Shown here in pieces: positions 12,601 through 24,815 of a stretch of DNA of 64,000 nt (position 1 is its first letter; every line of letters starts with the position of its first letter). The notes beneath the pieces were generated by a model, which saw nothing but the letters and a program-made list of their open reading frames with translations, was not told the DNA's origin and searched no databases. The DNA is taken from assembly GCF_907164915.1 (NCBI RefSeq), contig NC_061868.1:23245819-23309818 (forward strand). Direction: 5' to 3'. Source of the stretch: Impatiens glandulifera. Lineage: Eukaryota > Streptophyta > Magnoliopsida > Ericales > Balsaminaceae. The position numbers and the translations under genes are program-made.

Positions 12601-12784
12601 ATTGTACACCAACACAACCAGTTTTTAAGAATATTTTTATTAAAAATGTTATAATTGACCTAAAATATTTTAAATAAAAATTCTTAACCTTTTTTTATTA
12701 AAAAAATCTTCTAAATTTCAAAACATATAAAACCCTAAATTATGTTTCAAAATTCATGGAGTTGTGCTAGTGATGCAATGTCAT
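9666..12784 (+). repeat. R repeat unit 3
   Basis: The unit begins ATTACCCACGCCTGTCCAG. A short segment around CATAGACCACCTAT is duplicated near 9758-9790. The usual anchors follow: GTAAACAACTC (10470), CATTCTTTATCATTGTCTG (10702), TTAGCCAAAAAAGAAAGC (10938), GACACAAGATAG (11221), TGGAGAATTTAGGACAAT (11744), AATGAGACATATACATAAAC (12210) and GATAATCGATTATATATG (12368). It carries a GC-rich insert at 10286-10437. Its end runs into MULE relic 2 near 12785. No host gene is visible. Confidence 0.6.
10286..10437. other. GC-rich foreign patch inside an R unit (possible organellar DNA insert)
   Basis: About 150 bp with roughly twice the local G+C (for example GATCGCATGCACACTAACGG, AAAACCCGGGAGTTCAAG and AACTGGGGCCCTTTAC) interrupt the R unit. 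The sister copy at 48630-48660 runs straight from CTTAATCCCCAAAA to GAGAGAGTAAA. No coding frame is obvious. The composition suggests mitochondrial or plastid DNA, but I cannot identify the source. Confidence 0.45.
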
Positions 12785-13712
12785 CGTTGTTATTCTGATA
12801 ACAAGAACATGTTGGTCTCTAAAAAGTATGTTGACATGAAATTTTACAATAGAATTTTAACCCAAAGATACATTTCCACAAAAACTCTTCAATAACTTTA
12901 TAGGGAGGATTTAAATTGTGATATGAGTTGTTCTTCGATGAATAAAGACAAAAGAATAGTGTTGGCCGAAGATGAATGTAACATCGAGAAAGACTTCAAT
13001 GAGTTATGGAACTATTTGGAAGAACTACAATCAAATAATAATTGTACTTTTATTCTTAAACCCATCAAAGATGAAACCACGGGTGAAACAAAATTCCATA
13101 TAATGTATGTGTGTTTTGAGGCATGTAAGAGTGGATAGATAAACGGTTGTAGAAAATAAATGAGGTTGATGGATTTCTTTTGAAGACTGCATGTAAAGGT
13201 GGACTACTTTCTGTTATTGGTCAAGATGCAAATGATCACATATTCCTGATAGCATGGGTTGTGGTGGAAGGAGGGAGTCGAACACGTTGTGAATGATTTT
13301 TCAAACTTATAATTGAGGATCTACATTTAGAAGTAGGAGATAAAATTAGCATCATTTAAGACATGCAAAATGTATATTTTAAATTTTTTTTATTTCAATG
13401 TACAATTTGATATGTAAATTTGATCACACGATTTTTAAGATAATTTTCTGAATTATTTGATTTCATTTTGTTAGGGATTAATAAGAGATGTTGCTGAATT
13501 ATTACCAAATGCGGAGCATAGATTTTGTTTCCGCCATTGGTATATAAATTGGGCTAGAGAAGAAAATATGGGTGAAGACTTGAAATTATTGTTTTGGAAG
13601 TGTGCTCGAACCACCTATCCAGAATAATTTGATGCAAATTTAAGAGTACTCGAACAAGCCAAATAAGGAGTCGGCTCTTCTGTGATCCGAAATATTGAGA
13701 GAAAGATGGTCA
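12785..13712 (+). pseudogene. MULE (MuDR-type) transposase relic, copy 2 (core only)
   Basis: The longest open piece, 12923-13138, reads SCSSMNKDKRIVLAEDE through CTFILKPIKDETTGETKF to MYVCFEACKSG. It stops where copies of this family continue with Trp. Further shifted frames give LDGFLLKTACKG (with the first catalytic Asp), DANDHIF and VVEGGSRT, then II-DMQN with the second Asp. After an AT-rich intron of about 100 bp with GTTAG acceptor (about 13375-13475) come LLPNAEHRFCFRHWYINWA and LKLLFWKCARTTYPE. The N-terminal zinc-binding region and the C-terminal SWIM finger are missing. This is the best preserved core of the three relics, but it is still dead. Confidence 0.85.
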
Positions 13713-15199
13713 ATGTCATTATAAGCAAGGAAGAATAATAATGAGCCATATAAATAAACATATTAAAAATAATAAAAATGATTTATATAAGAGGAAAAAA
13801 TGTTGCCGATATGCTTAATAACCTCGATACTAGAAGAGAAAGAGATGATGCAGACATGTTTAATAATCTTGACATATTTGCCCGATAATCGATTAATCTT
13901 TAATAATCTTGACATCTTCGCCCGATAATCGATTAATCTGTAAGGACATTACGTAAATTAAATGAATATTTGTTTAAAAAAATTATATAAATAAATAATA
14001 ACGATTTTATACCAAAGTTTAAAATAACTTTGATTTATAATTCAAAATTTTAAATATTTTTATATGTATCAAAGTAATATTTTATAATTAAGCATATAAT
14101 AAAACACAATAACACTCACAATCACATAATAGGTTATTGACACAATTATAATCTGGCACATAGTGCTTATTTTAGACCAATACTACCACTTTTTAAGAAT
14201 ACTTGTATTGAAATTGTTACAATTTACTTAAAATATTTCAAATAAAAATTCTTAACCTTTGTTTTTATCAACTTCTTTTTTTCAAAATTTCAAAACATAT
14301 AAAACCCTAAATTTTGTTTGAAAATTCATAAAATTGTGCTAGTGATTCAATAATGTTTTTTAATATGTTTTTTTTACATTTATTATATATTGTTCAGTAA
14401 TAATTAAGATAACTATATCTATTTAATTTCTCCATGTACGTTATTACAATAATAATAGATCGGTTGGGTTCAAAATAATTTTAATTCGAAGTAAAAGAAT
14501 AAGTTAAATATTTGGTAATCTGGAGTTAATTCTTATTTGTATTTTGGTTAGACATATTAAAATTATTACGTTAATTTCAATAGATAAAAAAATTATTTTA
14601 TTTTATTTTACTTACAATATTTAATTTGAAACTATTTAAGTTAACTTTTTTTTAAGTATTAGTGTAATTTAAAAATATAACCAATCTATATTCAAATTAA
14701 TTTTTTTTATGTTGGTTCAAATATAAGAATTAAAATTGAATTACAATTTTCTATAATTTTTTAAATATAGAAATTGAATTATAAATCTATTTTAATTAGG
14801 ATGAACTGAAATTAAAATTCTAATTATAATTTCGTCTATAAATAAAACACATCCTAAATGATTTTCATAAATTCATTTAATCCCTAAAAAGTAAGAAACA
14901 AATTAGATCACCATAAATTAAGAAACAAATTAAATCCATAAATTCTAAATAAGTATGAAAATTGAATTAAGAAAATATAAGTATTAAGGTACAAGATTTT
15001 CATGATAAGATGTAGGTCATTAATCTTGTATAGTAACAATCTTTAAAAGAGACGAGTCACCGATTTTTGCAAATACGACCACTTTATCATGTATGAATAA
15101 TCCTATTGATTTTCCATGATCTAGGGCCACTGTCATACCTGATTCTTGAATTCCACAAATAAATAAAAATTGAAAAGAAAATCAAATATAACCCAAAAC
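13713..15199 (+). repeat. R unit distal segments repeated after MULE relic 2
   Basis: AATAATAATGAGCCATATAA (13735) opens a second copy of the distal R segments just seen at 12210-12750. A local duplication of TTTAATAATCTTGACAT occurs near 13858-13915. It continues through AACAATAATAGATCGG (14447), ATTTTCATGATAAGATG (14996) and GATCTAGGGCCACTG (15119). No gene is seen. Confidence 0.6.
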
Positions 15200-17109
15200 T
15201 TACTCATGCCTGCCAAGTTCACTTATCCAAGTTGCACATTCTATACCTCCCTCATAGGTCATCTATATTCATTTATATACATATACTAATATTTAAAATT
15301 GGTATTAATCATATATTATGCCATTTGTATTTATTTTATATACAACTTAATCCCTAAAAATCTACATGAATAGAGAGAGTAAAGTAACAAAATGACCAAA
15401 TAAAATAAAAATTAATGAACAAATACTAGCTATTTTTACTTGGATTCACAAATAATAGTCATAGATAAATCAAGTAAACAATAAGATTTATAGTTATTAA
15501 CGGATCTCTTATAATGATAGATCAAGTTTCTGAATCATCGAAAAATGTAAAAGAAACGAAGAGAAATAGTACATAACTTTAATAATTCATCTTATCACTT
15601 GTGAAACAATCAAAAATAGATCTGAAATAAACATGATTTCGCACTCTTTATCATTGTCTGTGAGTGTGTTGTCCGAAAACGCAAAGAGACCACTCATATA
15701 TTATTCCTTGTCCCCGTATTTTATCCAAAGGTGAATAAGGCACCTCATTGATTTAAAGTCTGGATCCACTAGTGATGGAGGAGAGAGATTTATCTAGATC
15801 TCTTCTCTTATCTTCTCCTTTTCTATCCACAAATTTAGTCTCAAAAAAACTTTTTAGTTCTGGAGCAAGAGAATCAAATATTAGCCAACAAGGAAAACAA
15901 GCATTACGCATGGCTTGAAGTCCCCCCATTTGGAAATGTGGTCTTTTTCTGCAAAATAAAAACAACATAAAGCACGATAAATTAAAAAATAAGTTTTCAT
16001 TTTAAGTTTGTTTGATTTATAATATTTTTATTTAATAAGTTCAAATTTTACTTTTAAATAAGGTGTAAAATTAGGGTTTTTACTACATAACAAAATGAGT
16101 GAGTGAACTGAAAATATAGATAATAATGATTAAATAAAAAACATATTATCTTTTATAACATAGACACAAGAAAAATAAACAATGACGGTGTCTTGACCAT
16201 GATAAAAATTATATCAAAAATGCAATTTTTAAAAATAATATATCACAACATAAATAACACTTAAATATAACAGTTTTTTATATTTATTTTATAATTTTAA
16301 AAAAATTACGATATATGTATATATTTTAAATTTATTTATAATTAAATTGCCAAAATCTAATTTTAGTAACGTAATATAATAATAATGAAAATTATGAATA
16401 GATTAGAATATACTCACACCACACAATATAAATATATATTATATAAATTTTATGTTATTATATATATTAATTTTATTATAATAATTATAAAAATTTTAAT
16501 TATATAAATAAATTTCATTATATTATAAAATAAAGTCAAATAATATTTTTGTCCATATTAAGAAAAACATATATATGTGGCTAATAAAAGTTTTGTGTGC
16601 CTACTTACAATAATGGATAATTTTATTATTTACTCTTTTTTTTTGAATTTAATAATTTACAACTTAATGGACTTAATAATGAATTGAAAATTTTATGACA
16701 ATGAATAATGAATTGTTAATGAAAATATTTTAATTTTCTTTTATAATTAATTAATAAATTAAAAATGACAGTAATAGTAACTGTAATTTTGTAATTTGAT
16801 GATTTAAGTTAAAAATTATTAATAATTTAATCGATATATTCTTAATTAATGACATTAAATATTGTATTAAAATAATAATAATCTGATAAAAAAAATTATT
16901 TTCATAAATATTAGTGAATTATTAAAGTTGTAAATAAATGTTTGGGATGTAATTTCTTAACTTTTTCTTTTATTATTCTGGATAGTCATTTCTTACTATA
17001 AATATTCCAACATTTTAAATAAAAATTTTAAACTTTATATTTCTAAAATCTTAACAAATTTTATTTTGGTTATGGTTAAGATAATTTATATTTATTCTGA
17101 TATTAAATA
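15200..17109 (+). repeat. R repeat unit 4, proximal part
   Basis: The unit opens with CATGCCTGCCAAGTTCACTT (15207) and carries all proximal anchors, including CACTCTTTATCATTGTCTG (15644), TTAGCCAACAAGGAAAAC (15881), ACATAGACACAAGAA (16159) and GACATTAAATATTG (16850). It stops where the solo LTR is inserted at 17110. Small ORFs here are AT-rich noise. Confidence 0.6.
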
Positions 17110-18630
17110 TGTTGGGTCAAATTATTTTGACTAAGTGTCAAAGTAGTTTCATTATTGGAATTTTGAGAATTTGAGGTATATAAAACTCAATCTAAGCCGT
17201 CTAATTGTTTTTGGTGCAGGTGTATTGAAAACAGGTTATATTAGACTTAGTCTTAATGAGGTTCATTAGACTGATTGGGCATTAGATGCATTGAGTTAGA
17301 CGTGCAGTCTAACAGACGTAGCTAGACGTGCAGTCTAACAAACGTAGTTAGACGTGCAGTCTAACAAACGTAGTTAGACATGCAGTTTAATGGATCAGAG
17401 TTAGACGTGTAGTCTAACAGATGAGAGTTAGACGTGCAATCTAACGGATGAGAGTTAAACGTGCAGTCTAACAGACGTAGTTAGACGTGCAGTCTAACAG
17501 ACGTAGTTAGACGTGCAGTCCAACAGACGTAGTTAGACGTGCAGTCTAACGGACGAGAGTTAGACGTGTAGTCTAACTCCTTCAGATTAGTCTGAAGGGA
17601 TGTATAGTTAGACGTGCATTCTAACTAATGAAAGTTAAACATGCAGTCTAACTCCTTAAGATTAGTCTGAAGGGAACCGTAATTAGACGTGTCGTCTAAT
17701 CCCATTAGACCAGGTGGTCTAATGGATCCTGTTATTAGACGTGGGCGTCTAATTTCATTAGACGAGGTCGTCTAAGTGAAATACGTCTAATGCCAAGCTT
17801 AAAGAAGTTGCTTAAAGTTAGCACACGTCTACCCACGATCAACTAGTTGTACGCTACTCCTGCTCCACTTTCCAGTTAAGATCAGTACGACAGCCAGTTG
17901 CAACCAATTGATTAATGGAACGTAAGAAAATATTCTTCCCACTACTTGTTTTTGCAGGAATATCCTTGAAAAATATTTGGCGCACTACCAGATATGTACG
18001 GCCACGATCCTGGTGCTCAGAGTCTACTATATACTATGGAGGCGTTCCAATGGAAGCTCGCCATGTGTCATTATGGAATATTCGACCGTTGTTACCTGCT
18101 CCTTATTTAAAGATCCTCAAGGACAACGAAAGAACTGCTGGAATTACAGATTAATCATTCTACGCATACAAACTAATATACGAAAGAGATGCTTTCTTGT
18201 TTTACTGTGTGTTTATTAAGAGAGAGTTAAAATCAAAGCATTGTTTTAGCTGAGTGATATATTTTATCATATTGTAAGTTGAACAAAGTATGTTCTGTTC
18301 AACAGTGAGCTATTCGTGCAACTGTATTTGATTCTCAGAAACTTATAGTGAATCCTTCATGTGGTTGGAAGAAGGGGTGATGTATGAGAGTTTGCTCCGA
18401 ACATCCATTAACAAATTGCTGTGTCTTTTCATTCTGTCATCTTCTCATTCTTGGTTCTTAGCTTCAAACCTAAGCAAACATTTCCGCACTTGAATCGTTC
18501 AAGAGTTTGCAAGGGTTTGTGCAGAATAGAAAGTGATTTAAATCCTTAACAGGATTTCTATCAAATCGTTTGTCTGAAGTCGTCATCAATAGTCAGACCC
18601 CCGTCTCTATCGATTACACCGATCCTATCA
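17110..18630 (+). mobile_element. Solo LTR of copia family A, TSD AAATA
   Basis: The LTR starts TGTTGGGTCAAATTATTTTG and ends CACCGATCCTATCA, like the LTR at 49948-51702, which is followed by a primer site. AAATA flanks it exactly on both sides (17105-17109 and 18631-18635). No internal sequence is present, so it is a recombined solo LTR of 1521 bp. Its U3 holds a palindromic minisatellite (about 17290-17660). ACCGTTG (18085-18091) stands 12 bp before TATTTAAAG (18104). ORFs at 17915-18219 lie within the LTR and are unlikely to be genes. Confidence 0.95.
17290..17790. repeat. Palindromic minisatellite of the family-A LTR
   Basis: More than ten units are variants of GTTAGACGTGCAGTCTAAC, a hairpin with 7-bp arms GTTAGAC/GTCTAAC, joined by short spacers such as AGACGTA or GGATGAGA. 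They degrade towards 17640-17790 into TTAGACGAGGTCGTCTAA-type units. Confidence 0.95.
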
Positions 18631-20170
18631 AAATATTTAAAAGATAATTTAATTTCATTATAAGTAAGGAAAAATAATGAGACATATACATAGACATATT
18701 AAAAATGATTTAGATAAAAATAAAGTCATGGCCATAGGAGGAAGAGATGTTGCCGATATGTTTAATAACCTCGACACCAGGAGAGGAAGAGAAGATGCTT
18801 TGCCCGATAATAGATAATATATATATGAAAAGACACTATGTAAATTATATGATAATATTTCGAAAAAATAATTATAAATTTAATATCGATTTTATACTAA
18901 AATTTACAATAACTTTCAATTATAATTCGAAATTATAAATATTTATATATGCATCATAGTAATATTTTATAATTAAACATCTAATAAGACACAATATCAC
19001 CATAGAATGATTATTTTAGACCAACACAACCACTTTTTAAGCATATTTTTATTAAAAAAATTACAATTTACTTAAAATATTATTTAAAAAAAAATTCTTT
19101 TCATCAACCTTTTTTCTTCAAAATTTCAAAACATATAAAACCCTAAATTTTGTATTAAAAATTATGATATTTGGCTAGTGATTCAATAAAGTTTTTTTTT
19201 ATATATTTTCTTTTTAATTTATTTTATAATGTTCAGTAATAATTAATAGAACTATATCTCATTATTTCCTATATGTACGTAGTTACGACAGTAATAATAG
19301 ATCATGTTGACCTCAAAGTAATTTTAATTCTAAGTAAAAGAATAAGTCAAATATTTGGTAATTTGGAGTTAATTTTTATTTGCATTTTGGTTAGACATAT
19401 TAAAATTACTGTCTTAATTTCAATAGATAAACAAATTTAATTTATTTGATTCTTCTTTTAATATTTAATTTTTTGCTATTTAAGCTACCTTTTAGTAAAT
19501 TTTAGAGTATTTTAAAAATATATCTAATCTATATTCAAATTAATTTTATTTCGTTTGTTCAAATATAATAATTATAATTGAATTTAAATTTTCTATAATT
19601 TTTAAATATTGAAATTTAATTATAAATAAAATTTAATTAGTATGAAACTGAAATTAAAATTCTAATTATAATATTTTCTATAATTCAAACACATCCTAAA
19701 TGATTTTCGAAAGAATAAGAAATAAATTAGATACTTAAATTCTAAATAAGTACAAAAATTCAATTAAGAAAAAATAAGTATTAAGGTATAAATTTTCATG
19801 ATAAAATGTAGGTCATTAATCTTGTATAGTAACAAATCTTTAAGAGAGACGAGTCGTCGATATTTTCAAGCACGACGACTTTATCATGACTTTTTAATAA
19901 TCATATCGATTTTCCATGATTTAGGGCCACTTTAATACATGATTCTTCACTTACACTAATAAAATAAAATTTGAAAATAATATCAAATATAACACAAAAC
20001 TTATAACCTAAACTATTTTTTTTTATAAATTCTAAACATTCAAAACAAGAGCCAATTACCATTTTGGGCTCGAGTTATATGGAGCTCGAACTATCAAAGT
20101 TTTGGTCATTTATGGATTTTACTAAACGAACGTTAGGTTCGTGTATTTTAATTGATGTTTCAATAAAAAA
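18631..20170 (+). repeat. R unit 4, distal part after the solo LTR
   Basis: The R sequence resumes after the AAATA duplication. Anchors are AATGAGACATATACATAGAC (18677), GCCCGATAATAGATAATATA (18800), GTAATAATAGATCATG (19290), TTTTCATGATAAAATGTAGG (19793) and TTTAGGGCCACTTTAA (19920). A block beginning CAAGAGCCAATTACCATTTT follows (20044-20170) and matches 5050 and 21490. No gene is visible. Confidence 0.55.
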
Positions 20171-20680
20171 TTTAATTTAAATTTTACATGTCAAACACGT
20201 CATTATTTTTTAACAGGTTCTCTCTTCTCCAAGTCATCTTCTTCTTCATTTCATTTTTTCTTCATTTGTCTGTATCTTTGATCCATCTCCAAGAAATTAT
20301 TCATGATCAACAATTAAGGTATTTAAATTTTGGTTTGATTTAGTTTTAGATTAGTTTGATTTAGGTTTAAATTCTACGTTCGTTAATGTCGTTTAGTTTG
20401 ATTTAGGTTTAGATTAAGATATGTTGGATTTAGGGTTTAGATTAGGGTTTTTCAAATGGTACCTTTTTAGATTGGTTTGAAATCTAGAAGCTCATAAGTA
20501 ATTTTGATACTATATTTTTTTATATGATTTAGACAATTTTTTCTGCTGAAATTATATTCTTTGTTTGAGTATATACGAAACTCCACTAAATTCTATTTGT
20601 TTAGAAATAATTAATATAAATATATATCATTTTTTCCTCTATGTGCGTAGTTATAGTAATAATATTTCAGGTTGGACTAA
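20171..20680 (+). other. Pyrimidine-rich and telo-box-like segment of unknown origin
   Basis: The segment contains a CT-rich run (TTCTCTCTTCTCCAAG, CTTCTTCTTCATTTC) followed by repeats of GGTTTGATTTAG and a TTTAGGGTTTAGATTAGGG patch near 20430. It resembles the 5' leader and first-intron region of a plant gene, where telo-boxes are common. No ORF is recognisable. It occurs only once in this window, unlike its surroundings. Confidence 0.3.
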
Positions 20681-23600
20681 ATATAACTTTAATTCGAAGT
20701 AGAATAATAGGTTGTTACGACTGATAATTTTAATTCCAAGTAAAATAATAAGTAAATACAACATGAATAGATCAGGTTGGGCTCAAAATAAGTTTAATTC
20801 GAAATAAAAGAATTATTCAAATATTTGGTAATCTGAAGTTAATTTTTTTTTGTTTAGACATATTAACATTACTATGTTAATTTCAATAGATAAACAAATT
20901 TAATTTATTTGATTGTACTTTCAATATTTAATTTTTTACTATTAAACTACCTTTTAGTAAGTTTTAGCGTATTTTAAAAATATAACTAATCAATATTCAA
21001 ATTAATTTTATGTTATTTATTCAAATATAAGAATTAAAATTGAATTAAATATTTCTATAATTTTTTAAATTTAGAATTTTAATTATAAATCAATTTTAAT
21101 TAGGATGAAACTAAAATTAAAATTATAATTATAATGTCGTCTATAATTCAAACACATCCTAAATGATTTTCGAAAAAATAAGAAGCAATTTAGATCCCTA
21201 AATTCTAAATATGTACGGAAATTTAATTAAGAAAATATAAGTATTAAGGTACAAGATTTTCATGATAAAATGTAGGTCACTAATCTTATATTGTAACAAT
21301 CTTTAAGAGAGATGAGTCGCCGATTTTTTCAAACATGACGACTTTATCATGTAATTTCAATAATCCTATCGATTTTCCATGATCTAGGGCTACTTTAATA
21401 CCTGATTCTTCACTTCTAAAAATAAAATTGAAATTGAAAAGAAAATCAAATCTAACTTAAAACTTATAATATAAATTATTTTTTCTCTAAATTTTAAACA
21501 TTCAACCCAAGAGCCAAATTACCAGTTGAGGCTCAAATATTGATTTGAGCCAGATAGGGCTAGAACTATCAAATGTTTTGTTCATTTAGTCTTTTTACTA
21601 GTGGACGTTAGGTTTGTCAATTTTAATTGACGTAGAAATAAAATGTTTTAATTTAATTTCTACATGTCAAAAACTTCATTATTAATCTAAATATATGTCA
21701 AACTCTGACGGTGTGTTGACCATGTTACAAATTATATCAAGAATTTTTTTTATAAAAATAATATATCACAACTTAACACAACACTTATATATATAAATGT
21801 TTTATTAAGTTTATATTTATAAAAAAATATTAATCTAAATATATATATTTTAAATTTATTTATAATAAAATTATCAAAAATCTAAAAATATATTAACAAT
21901 AATAATAAATGAATTATAAAAAATGAAAATTATGAATAGATCGGAATGATACTTACACCACACAATATATATTTAAATAAAATTTATGTTATTATATATA
22001 TTAATATTATTAAAATAATTATTTAAATATTAATTATATAAATAAATTTCATTATATTATAAGTTAAAGTCAAATAGTATTTTTTTTTGTCTTAATTGAG
22101 AATAACATAGATATGTGTCCAATAAAAGTTGTGCGTGCCTAGGCACATAAAATAATGGATAACTTTTTTTTATTTTTTTTCTTTTAAAATTTAATAAATT
22201 TTAACTTAACATTGGAGAATTCAGGACAATGAAAAATAAATTGTTAATGAAAATATTTTAATTTTATTTTGTAATTAATTAACAAAATAAAAATGACAAG
22301 TAACAGTAATTGTGATGATTTAAGTTAAATAAATCAATAATTTATTCAATTTATTCTTAATTAATGACATTAAATATACTAATAAAATAATATTAATCTG
22401 ATAAAAATGTTTTCATAAATATTAGTGACTAATTAAAGTTGTAAATTGTTGTTTAGGAAGTTATTTCTTTATATTTTTCTTATTATCTTTGATAGTAATT
22501 TCTTAATTCTAACATTTGAAACAAAAATGTCAAACTTATCTTTCGATATCTAAAACATATTATTTTGGTTTGGATTAAGATAATTTACATTTTTCTAATT
22601 TGTAACATTGTAATGATAATTTAATTTCATTATAAGTAAGAAAAAATAATGAGACATATACATAATATATTACAAATAATAAAAATAATTTAGATAAAAA
22701 TAGAATGTCATAAGAGGAAGAGATATTGTTGAAATGTTTAATAACCTCAAAACTAGAGAAGAAGTAGATGATGCAGACATGAAATAACTTGACGTCTTTA
22801 TCCGATAATTGATTATATATGTGAAATGACACAATTTAAATTATATGATATTTTTTTTAAAAGTAAATAAATAAATAATATCAATTTAAATATTTTTATA
22901 TTTATCATAATAATATTTTATAATTAATCATCTAATAAGAAACAATATCACCTACAATCACATAGTAAATATTGACACATTTATAATCAGAACCACATAC
23001 TTATGTTAGACCAACACAACCACTTTTCAAGCATGTTTTTATTAAAATGTTATAATTTACATAAATATTTTAAATAAAAATTCTTCACCTTTATTTTTAT
23101 CAAATTTTTTTTTGAAATTTCAACACATATAAAACATAAATTTTGTTTGAAAACTCACTTAATTGTTCTAGTGATTCAAAAAAGTTATATATATATTTTT
23201 CATTTAATTTTATAATATAAAGTTAGAACTATATCTCATTATGTTTTCAATGTACGTTGTTACAACAATAATAGATCGGTTGAACTCAAAATAATTTTAA
23301 TTCAAAGTAAAAGAATAATTCAAATAGTAATATGAAGTTAGTTCTTATTTATAATTTAGTTAGACATATTAAAATTATTATGTTCATTTCAATATATTAA
23401 CATATTTAATTTATTTGATTGTACTTTCAATATTTAATTATTAACTATTTAAACTAACTTTTAATAAATTTTAGTGTATTTTAAAAATATAACTAATCTA
23501 TATTCAAAATCATTTTATTATGTTTGTTGAATTAAAATTGAATTAAAATTTTAATAATTTTTTAAATATAGAAATTTAATTATAAATAAATTTTAATTAG

Positions 23601-23955
23601 GATGATTGAAATTAAAATTCTAAATATAATGACGTCTATAATTCAAACACATCATGATTTTTGGAAGAATAAGAAATAAATTAGATCCCTAAATTTTAAA
23701 TAAGAATGAAAATTGAATTAAGAAAATATAAGTATTAAGGTATAAGATTTTCACGATAAACGTAATTCATTATTCTTGTATAGTAACAATCTTTAAGAGC
23801 GATGAGTTACCGATCTTTTCAAACACGACGAATTTATCGTGTATTCAATAATTTTGTTGATTTTCCATGATCTATGGCTACTTTTATACATGATTCTTAA
23901 CTTCCACGAATAAAATTAATTTTTAAAAGAAAATCAAACATAAACCAAAATTATA
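20681..23955 (+). repeat. R-related distal segments and a second nearly complete distal R copy
   Basis: AATAGATCAGGTTGGGCTC (20765) to GATCTAGGGCTAC (21382) is one distal copy. The AGAGCCAAATTACCAG block follows (21500). At 21690 the sequence jumps into the AAACTCTGACGGTGTGTTGA anchor and runs through GGAGAATTCAGGACAATG (22213), AATGAGACATATACATAAT (22649) and GATTTTCACGATAAAC (23744) to about 23955. It matches unit 1 closely, including the AACTTATCTTTCGATATCTA stretch (22532; compare 3663). No gene is seen. Confidence 0.55.
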
Positions 23956-24308
23956 ACATAAATAAAAAATTTCATTATTTGTGTATATTTTTTTTTCTAT
24001 ATTCACTCCTACTCATTCCTTATATGAAAATAAATAAAAATAACTAAAATATTACAAATAAATTATGATAAATTTTTTTAATTTTATAGATGAGATTTTT
24101 GAATATTTTTTTTGTTATAATAAGAAATATACTCAAACATTTGCTGCAATAATATAATATAATAAAATCTATACAATTTAATAAAGTATGCAAATATATA
24201 CAAAATAATATTCATACCTACACTAATAAGTCTTATACCCTAAATCTTAAACCTATATTATATAGCCTAAACTATTCATATAAAAACATAATAAACCTTA
24301 CCCCTATA

Positions 24309-24345
<37 letters not shown>

Positions 24346-24800
24346 TTTATAAATTAGTAATATTATTATTTGAAAATTTTAATAATTATAAATACCCTAA
24401 ATCATAAACTAATTATATAAATATAAATTTAAATAAAAAACTATAAATCTAAGCCTTATCCCATCAACTTTATACCATAAAGTGATTATATAAATATATA
24501 TTTATATAAAACAATTAATAATATTATTATTTGAAAATATTAATAATTAAATATACCTAGATACTAAATTATAATCCCTAAACTTTATATTTAAATCCTA
24601 AATTATATATCCTAAACTAATTATTAATAAATATATTGATATATCAAAATAAATATTAATAAAAAATATTTTAAAAAATTAAAAAAATATTTTTTTAAAA
24701 AAATATTGTTCAAAATGGTTATAAATTAAAAAAAATATTTTAAAAAATAAATATCAAAATGGTTGATATTGTTCAATATCAACGATTTTTAAAATGTTTA
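23956..24800. repeat. AT-rich segment ending in CACTA-like subterminal repeats
   Basis: This is a non-coding stretch of over 80% A+T with scattered CCCTAAA-like phrases (about 24238, 24405 and 24575). From about 24750 it carries copies of ATATCAACGATTTTTAAA and GGTTGATATTG, the same subterminal unit found at 27266-27600. It is probably the left part of the element whose right end is 27656. I did not find its left terminus. Confidence 0.45.
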
Positions 24801-24815
24801 ATATTGACCCATTTT

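Noticed and set aside
17290..17790. CRISPR-like appearance of regularly spaced palindromic units (also 50090-50860)
   Set aside because: The units lie inside LTRs with target duplications in a plant genome. The spacers are not unique and there are no cas genes.
17915..18219. 79- and 80-codon ORFs
   Set aside because: They lie within the family A solo LTR over its TATA region and are broken in the other LTR copies.
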